In this document: piece by piece, positions 58,892 through 64,000 of the stretch
Layout: every line of letters starts with the position of its first letter
Position numbering within the stretch: the first letter of the stretch is position 1
Assembly (NCBI GenBank): GCA_022702705.1
Contig: CM040433.1
Location: 16,748,682 to 16,812,681, forward strand
DNA length: 64,000 nt
Direction: 5' to 3'
From: Papilionanthe hookeriana x Papilionanthe teres
Lineage: Eukaryota; Streptophyta; Magnoliopsida; Asparagales; Orchidaceae
Notes under the pieces: model-generated
What the model saw: only the letters and a program-made list of their open reading frames with translations
Told to the model about the DNA's origin: nothing
Database searches by the model: none
Program-made: the position numbers and the translations under genes

Positions 58892-59155
58892 ATGATTCAA
58901 GTCGAAGCTCCGGTGCTCACGGAATGCGAATCTAGCGAGGAGTGGATCCTTGACTCGGGGTGCTCCTTCCACATGTGTCCTCACAGAGACCGGTTCGAGA
59001 CACTACAAGCGGCAAATGGTGGATCCGTTCTACTTGGAGACAATAAAGCTCGTAAGGTGATCGGCGGCGGGACGATCGGAATAAAGATGTTCGATGGAGC
59101 CGAACGGATACTTGCAGGCATGTCGGGTATGTCCCGGAACTTAAAAGAAATTTGA
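58892..59155 (+). pseudogene. Copia aspartic protease
   Basis: EEWILDSGCSFHMCPHRDRFE holds the copia protease active site (DSG, where DSGAS or DSGCS is usual). It is followed by GGSVLLGDNKARKVIGGGTIGIKMFDG. The catalytic loop is intact, but the frame closes at 59155 by a shift. Confidence 0.88.
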
Positions 59156-59279
59156 TTTCTTTAGGGACGGCTGGAGTCGAATGGATACTCATTTAAGGCG
59201 AGAGAATAGGTCGTATCGGAGTAGCTAAGGGCTCTCTCATAGTCATGAAAGGAGTCGAAAGAATGGGCTATACTCCTCG

Positions 59280-60062
59280 TTGGAAGAACGCGTGATCGGG
59301 AACTTCTCAAATGCGGTTCGATCGGAGCTCGACAGATCCAAACTATGGCACATGAGGCTGGGGCATGTAAGTGAAAAGGGCTTACAAGAATTGTCCAAGC
59401 AGAACCTGTTATGCGGAGATCGGGTCAGCAAACTGGAATTCTGTGAACAATGTGTACTGGGGAAGGCCACCAGGGTGAAGTTCTCCACTGGAATACATAC
59501 ATCAAAGAAACCTCTTGATTATGTACACAGTGATCTATGGGGCCCAGCTAGAACTCAGACTCATGGAGGAGGAAGATACTTCATGTCTATCATCGATGAC
59601 TACACCAGGAAGGTATGGGTCTTTATCCTAAAAACAAAAGACGAAGCTTTTCAACGATTCAGGGACTGGTTAACTCTCACCGAAAATAAGATGGGAGCAA
59701 AGTCGAAGCACTTGAGAACCGACAATGGCTTGGAGTACGTTCGAAAGCGGTTTGAGGAGCGCGTGCGGGAGGAATGGCATCACGAGGCACAAGACGGTCC
59801 GGAACACTCCTCGACGAACGGCCTGGCCGAGAGGATGAACGGGACTCTCCTAGAGAGAGTGCGGTGCATGCTCGTTAAATGCGAGTCTACCCGAAAGTTT
59901 CGGGGCGAAGCCGTGTCAACCGCTCGCTACCTCATCAACGGATGCCCATCGACGGTCGTTGATATGAAGACTCCTTTGGAGATGTGGTACGGAAAACCGA
60001 GTAACTATGATAATCTTAAGGTCTTTGGATGTATTGCATACGCTCGCGTTAGACAAGGATAA
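59280..60062 (+). pseudogene. Copia GAG-pre-integrase and integrase
   Basis: The longest frame in this element (260 residues). It has LWHMRLGHVSEKGLQELSKQ and FCEQCVLGKATRVKF (HHCC zinc module), then VHSDLWGPARTQTHGGGRYF with the first catalytic Asp, LRTDNGLEYV with the second, and NGLAERMNGTLLERVRCML with the Glu, so the DDE triad is intact. It ends in a frameshift at SNYDNLKVFGCIAYARVRQG, a point where integrase normally continues into the RT linker. Confidence 0.92.
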
Positions 60063-61290
60063 GCTGGAAGCGAGGGCCTTGAAGTGCATCTTCATCGGAT
60101 ACCCACCTGGAACCAAAGGTTACAAACTTTGGTGCCTAGATCAACAAAAATGCATCATCAGTAGGGATGTGACATTCGATGAGTCCAAAATGGGGAATCT
60201 GCAAAGCTATGTTACCGGGGACGAGTGTCACTGAGGAGGATTCGTCAATTGAGGTGGAGCCGCAACAAACTTTACCGATCGAAGGACAACCGTGAATGAT
60301 CGAGATGAAGTGGCGGAAGACCGGCAAGTGATCGAACCGGAAAGAAGATCCGACGACTACGGCTTGGTAAGGGACGGAAAAGGAGAACTATCGGACCGCC
60401 GGAGAGATACGGCCATGCGGATATGATCTCTTATGCTCCGAGTGTTGTCGAAGTGATAGAAGAAGCGGAACCGAGCAGCTACGAGGAAGCCCCGAAGAGC
60501 AAGGAAAGACACGAGTGGGAAGAGGCAATGGATGAGGAAATGGCTTCTCCGATGAAGAACAAAGCACGGGAACTTGTGGATCGACCAACGAACAAATGCG
60601 TAGTCGGTTGCAAGTGGACCTTTAAGAAGAAGGAAGGCATGCCGAATGCGAGAGGATCGGGTACAAAGCCGGACTCGTTGCAAAGGGATTCACACGGAGT
60701 TGAAGGAATTGACTTCAACGAAATCTTCTCACCCGTGGCGAAACACTGCTCAATTAGGATAGTCTTAGCACTAGCAGTTCAATTCAACTTGGAATTAGAA
60801 CAGCTAGATGTTAAGACTGCGTTCCTGCATGGAGAGCTTGAAGAAACCATCTACATGGACCAGCCAGATGGGTACAACACACACGAGACAAAGGACAAAG
60901 TTTGCTTATTGAAGAAGGCATCAGTATGGGCTGAAACAAAGCCCAAGACAATGGTACAAACGATTTGATGATTTCATGCTAAAGATCGGTTTGTCGAAGC
61001 GACTACGACGACTTGTGTGTACATGAAGTGGCAAGACGTGAAATCGGTACGTACTTGCTCCTTTATGTGGATGATATGTTAGTAGCCAGCAGGAGCAAGG
61101 AGGAAGTCCAGAAGATCAAAGGTATGCTCAATTCTGAGTTCGACATGAAGGACCTAGGACCAGCTACAAAGATCCTAGGGATGGAGATTACCAGAGACAA
61201 GAAAAAGGGTAGCTTATTCTTGTCTCAAAAGTCATATATTCAGAAGGTTCTAACCAAGGTTCAACATGCACGAGGCTAAGCGAGTTGCAA
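60063..61290 (+). pseudogene. Copia reverse transcriptase, frameshifted
   Basis: Fragments in order: KCIFIGYPPGTKGYKLWC (60090), EEAMDEEMASPMKN, VVGCKWTFKKKEG, GIDFNEIFSPVAKHCSIRIVLALA and LDVKTAFLHGELEETIYMDQPDGY (60423-60968). Then, after a shift in the KQSPRQWY region, comes LLYVDDMLVASRSKEEVQKI (61013-61279) with an intact YVDD, followed by LGPATKILGMEITRDKKKG. Shifts near 60060, 60235, 60620, 60920 and 61270 separate the pieces. Confidence 0.9.
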
Positions 61291-61357
61291 CACCTATCGG
61301 CCAACACTTCGGACTATCGAACTCTCAAGCACCGAGACCGAAGAAGAGAAAAGGTAC

Positions 61358-62081
61358 ATGGAGGGCGTCCCCTACGCCGGTGGGGTTGGTAGCATCATGT
61401 ATGGTATGGTTTGCGAGCGGACCGATTTAGCTCTACGCCGTCGGTATCGTAAGCGGGTTCATGGCAAGCCCGGGACGGGCTCACCGGGAAGCACTAAAAT
61501 GGATCCCGAGATACTTAAGAGGCACCACCGATTTGGGGCTACTCTTCAAAAGCGGGAAGACAAAGAAGAAAAGGTAGTCGGTTACGTAGATTCCGATTAC
61601 GCAGAAGCATCGACACCGGAAAGTCACCGACCGGATTCATCTTCACCGTCTTTGCATCGCAGTCGATTGGAAGTCTAACCTCCGATCGATTGTGGCCCTC
61701 TCGACAACAGAGGCCGAATACATCGCCGTGATCGAAGCAATCGAGGAAGCTATGTGGCTAAAGGGCATGGTCGAAGAGCTTGGGATACATCAAAAGGTGA
61801 TAACTGTGTTTTGCGACAACCAAAGCACCATTCACCTAACCAGGAATCAGGTATTTCATGAAAGATCCAAGCACATAGATGTGAAGCTTCATTTCGTAAG
61901 GGACGTCGTCGCTAAAGGCTCAATAGTGGTAGAGAAGATACCAACTGAAGAGAACCCTGCTGATATGCTCACCAAGGCGCCGCCCATAGCTAAGTTCGGA
62001 CACTCGTCCGGACTTAGTGAATTCTTCCATCGGTCGAGGGCCCTCGGGGGCCACGTGGAGGAATCACTACTGCTAGCATAA
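61358..62081 (+). pseudogene. Copia RNase H, frameshifted
   Basis: The first frame (61358-61678) has VPYAGGVGSIMYGMVCERTDLA and, in part, VVGYVDSDYAEAS (the first RNase H Asp). The second (61692-62081) has ALSTTEAEYIAVIEAIEEAMWLKGM, VFCDNQSTIHLTRNQVFHERSKHIDVKLHFVRD in two blocks, and NPADMLTKAPPIAKF. Catalytic residues appear present, but the frames are separate. Confidence 0.9.
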
Positions 62082-62090
62082 TTGAGGGTC

Positions 62091-62102
62091 GAGGTGGAGA
62101 TT
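62091..62102 (+). promoter_or_regulatory. Polypurine tract
   Basis: Gaggtggaga lies against the 3' LTR start. Confidence 0.8.
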
Positions 62103-62731
62103 TGTTGTTTTGACCCCCAATTAGTCACTAAGGTAAGTGGCACTCTTGTAAATTTCTACTTACTTTAAGCCTCCAATGTTGACTTTAGAAAGGTGCCACC
62201 TCATTATGGAAGACCCTAGAAGAGGACATGTGGAAGGACATGTGGAGGCCATGCGGTGGAAGGAGGACATGTGAAAGGACATGTGGAGACCATGCGATGG
62301 AGGACTCTAAAGGGTGGACATGTGGAAGCCATGCGATCCTTGAAGGTTACACCTCATCTATTTATAGAATATTATAATGTAATCTAATCTACTATAAATA
62401 GATGAGAGGAGGAGGCTTTAGTGTGGGTTTTGTAAGAGTGAAAAGAACTCGAGAGTGTGGGCTAGCTTGTTAAGGGTGAGGAGAGCATCTTGGAGGCCTT
62501 GGATGCGAAGGGAGGCCATGGAAGATGAGGGCTCATCTATGTAAAGCTAAGTACTCTTGTTTTCTTGTCTTAGTGGATTATTTCGATTCCCTCCCGTGGA
62601 CGTAGGTCAAAAAGACCGAACCACGTAAATCCTCTTGTTTGCTTGTGCTCTTGTGTTTGCATCTTCTTTGTTGTGATTTGCGGTTTGTTCTCTTACCAAG
62701 ATTAAGGAAAGAAAGTGTTCTTCCCACAACA
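62103..62731 (+). repeat. 3' LTR of second copia element
   Basis: Same ends as the 5' LTR. It carries an extra ggaaggacatgtg unit near 62230 and the same inverted TATA arms at 62353-62367 and 62392-62406. The ttgct duplication follows. Confidence 0.95.
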
Positions 62732-62736
62732 TTGCT

Positions 62737-63504
62737 TTTAAAGCTTCTCAAGGTTGTATTGAGATTATTTCAATGCTGAGCTCTCTATTTTGAGAGATTT
62801 TTTACAAAAAGTTTATAACACCTCAATACTGTATTTTGATACATTGGCACTGAGCTGTTGTCTATTTAGAGAGAATTTCTAGATGGCATGTGCATTCATG
62901 TGTTACTACCTTCTTAGTTGGCTTGGGGCTTTCTGTCTAGCAGCTCAGTCCTATGCTCTGTCTTTCAAACTTTCGACACTGAGCTCTCCAGCTAGGATGT
63001 ATTTTTTTGACTCATTTGCACCGTGACTCCTATGCTTAGTGCCAAAATTCTTATGCTTTGTGCCTATGTTATGCCATTATTGAATGAGAGCCACTTTGCA
63101 AGAAAATAAATATTTGACGGCCCAATCTTCTATGAAATGTAAGGGATTTGGCCAGTAATCATTACTTGGGCCAACTATTTAAACCGAGTTAACAGGAACA
63201 TTGTGGGGCAACTAACAAACACCACAGTGCTACTATCCATGTTAAAGACCATTTGTGACCCTGACCCTGACACCCCTATCAGAGGCCACACAGGATTTAT
63301 AGCTAGCTCAACAACATTATGTAAATGTGGGGCTGGTAAAGTGTGGGATATTTAAGAATCTCCTTTAGCCTGATTTGGGGCCTAGCTCTTATCCTTTTGT
63401 TTGGTTCAACTCTTTAGAGTATGTGGCTTCTTTTCCTTGGTTCTCTCCGTTGTTATTTCCTTAGCCTCTTCTTCTCCCTTGAGTTCCCTTCATTATTGTT
63501 CCTA
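62737..63504. other. Spacer, nothing recognised
   Basis: Contains short gagctc/ctgagct words (62775-63000) and no supported gene. It is continuous with sequence left of 57359 before the copia insertion. Confidence 0.45.
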
Positions 63505-64000
63505 CGCTACAAAAATTAGCGACCGATTAGCATCAGAATTAACGTTAAAATTATTTTTGACACAAAATTAGCGATCGATTAGCGTCCATTAGTATCGCCC
63601 GCGATTCCGCTTCCAAAAGAAACGACGCTAGCGAGTTGCGTTGAGCAGAAGTTGCGAAGACGATGCTATAGCATTGGTTTAGCGTCGGTTATGACCAACA
63701 TTAATCTTACTTATTAGCATCGGACATGACCGACGCTAAATCCGACGCACGAGCCCTAAAATAGGGCTCGTGCGAATAGCAGCTCTATTTCATGTCATCT
63801 TCTCCTTCAGCTTGGATTTGACGCATCTGTAGCATCTTCGGCAAATCCAACTCCTATTCACCACTCCAACCCCATCCAAGGTGAGAAATTTTCTTCCACG
63901 TCATCAAGCTTTGGTTTATCATAAGTTTTCATCTTTTTTTCCTTGCATAGGTGTTGGATCCTAAAATACATAGGTTTTGTTTAATTCTTTTTGTATTACA
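63505..64000. mobile_element. Terminal region of a CACTA-like transposon, continues beyond window
   Basis: The end cgctacaaaaattagcgacc differs by one base from the CACTACAAAAA start typical of plant CACTA (En/Spm) elements. It is followed by dense subterminal repeats: ttagcgaccgattagc, ttagcgatcgattagcgtcc, ttagcgtcggttatgacc and ttagcatcggacatgacc, plus inverted gaccgacgctaa. After 63760 the sequence changes character (gagccctaaaatagggctc, a perfect inverted repeat). No transposase is seen before the window ends. Confidence 0.65.

Larger units (their letters stand above)
57364..62731 (+). mobile_element. Complete Ty1/copia retrotransposon, fairly recent, frameshifted
   Basis: Near-identical LTRs, TG...CA ends, a primer-binding site, gag, protease, integrase, RT, RNase H, a polypurine tract and a perfect 5-bp duplication (ttgct) define the element. 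The domain order is copia, and protein sequence is closest to Tnt1-94-like Pol as far as I can judge. GC content is higher than in its surroundings, consistent with a recent insertion. Genes are split by many one- or two-base indels. Confidence 0.95.

Overview
This window is plant nuclear DNA that is mostly repeats. It is AT-rich and filled with nested LTR retrotransposons, LINE fragments, hairpin MITE-like elements and a local satellite. Only one gene looks intact: a short, GC-rich, intronless gene of the plant LSU (RESPONSE TO LOW SULFUR) family at 56278-56655. It has a TATA box and a near-perfect sulphur-response element (UPE-box) upstream. LSU genes, copia, Tat and CACTA elements, and the very long LTRs suggest an angiosperm with a retrotransposon-rich genome. 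I cannot name the species.

Layout. 1-13562: a Tat-lineage Ty3/gypsy retrotransposon on the minus strand (5' LTR 9316-13562, then gag, protease, RT-RNase H, second archaeal-type RNase H, integrase). Its 3' LTR lies beyond position 1. Downstream of integrase and on the same strand is an extra decayed reading frame (1074 to <1) whose second half matches plant ALKBH9/10-type AlkB RNA demethylases. This is the most unusual feature in the window. 13563-29766: a nest of related sequences. It holds a short element with a 10-bp target duplication (15062-22248) split by a 6.6-kb solo Tat-like LTR, a LINE endonuclease fragment, a second Tat-like LTR in the opposite orientation (from 22894) that is itself cut by a LINE 3' end, and a third LTR fragment (28035-29766).

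29767-38437: an element with about 700-bp inverted arms, each carrying an outward-facing TATA box. It is split by a complete but dead Ty1/copia element (31004-36980, TSD gcatg). 38438-47640: a LINE 3' half on the minus strand, a pair of hairpin MITE-like elements, and a decayed DUF1985/Ulp1 (C48 peptidase) gene with visible introns. 47690-50430: an AATAACAC-type satellite with a higher-order period near 467 bp. 50873-55946: a plus-strand LINE 3' region with an internal tandem duplication of about 1.98 kb, ending in a poly(A) tail that lies less than 200 bp from the LSU UPE-box.

57364-62731: a complete, fairly recent Ty1/copia element (TSD ttgct) with frameshifted genes. 63505-64000: the terminal region of a CACTA-like transposon that runs off the window. 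Apart from LSU, no coding region looks functional: the transposon genes all carry stops, frameshifts or lost catalytic residues. No tRNA, rRNA or CRISPR feature was seen.
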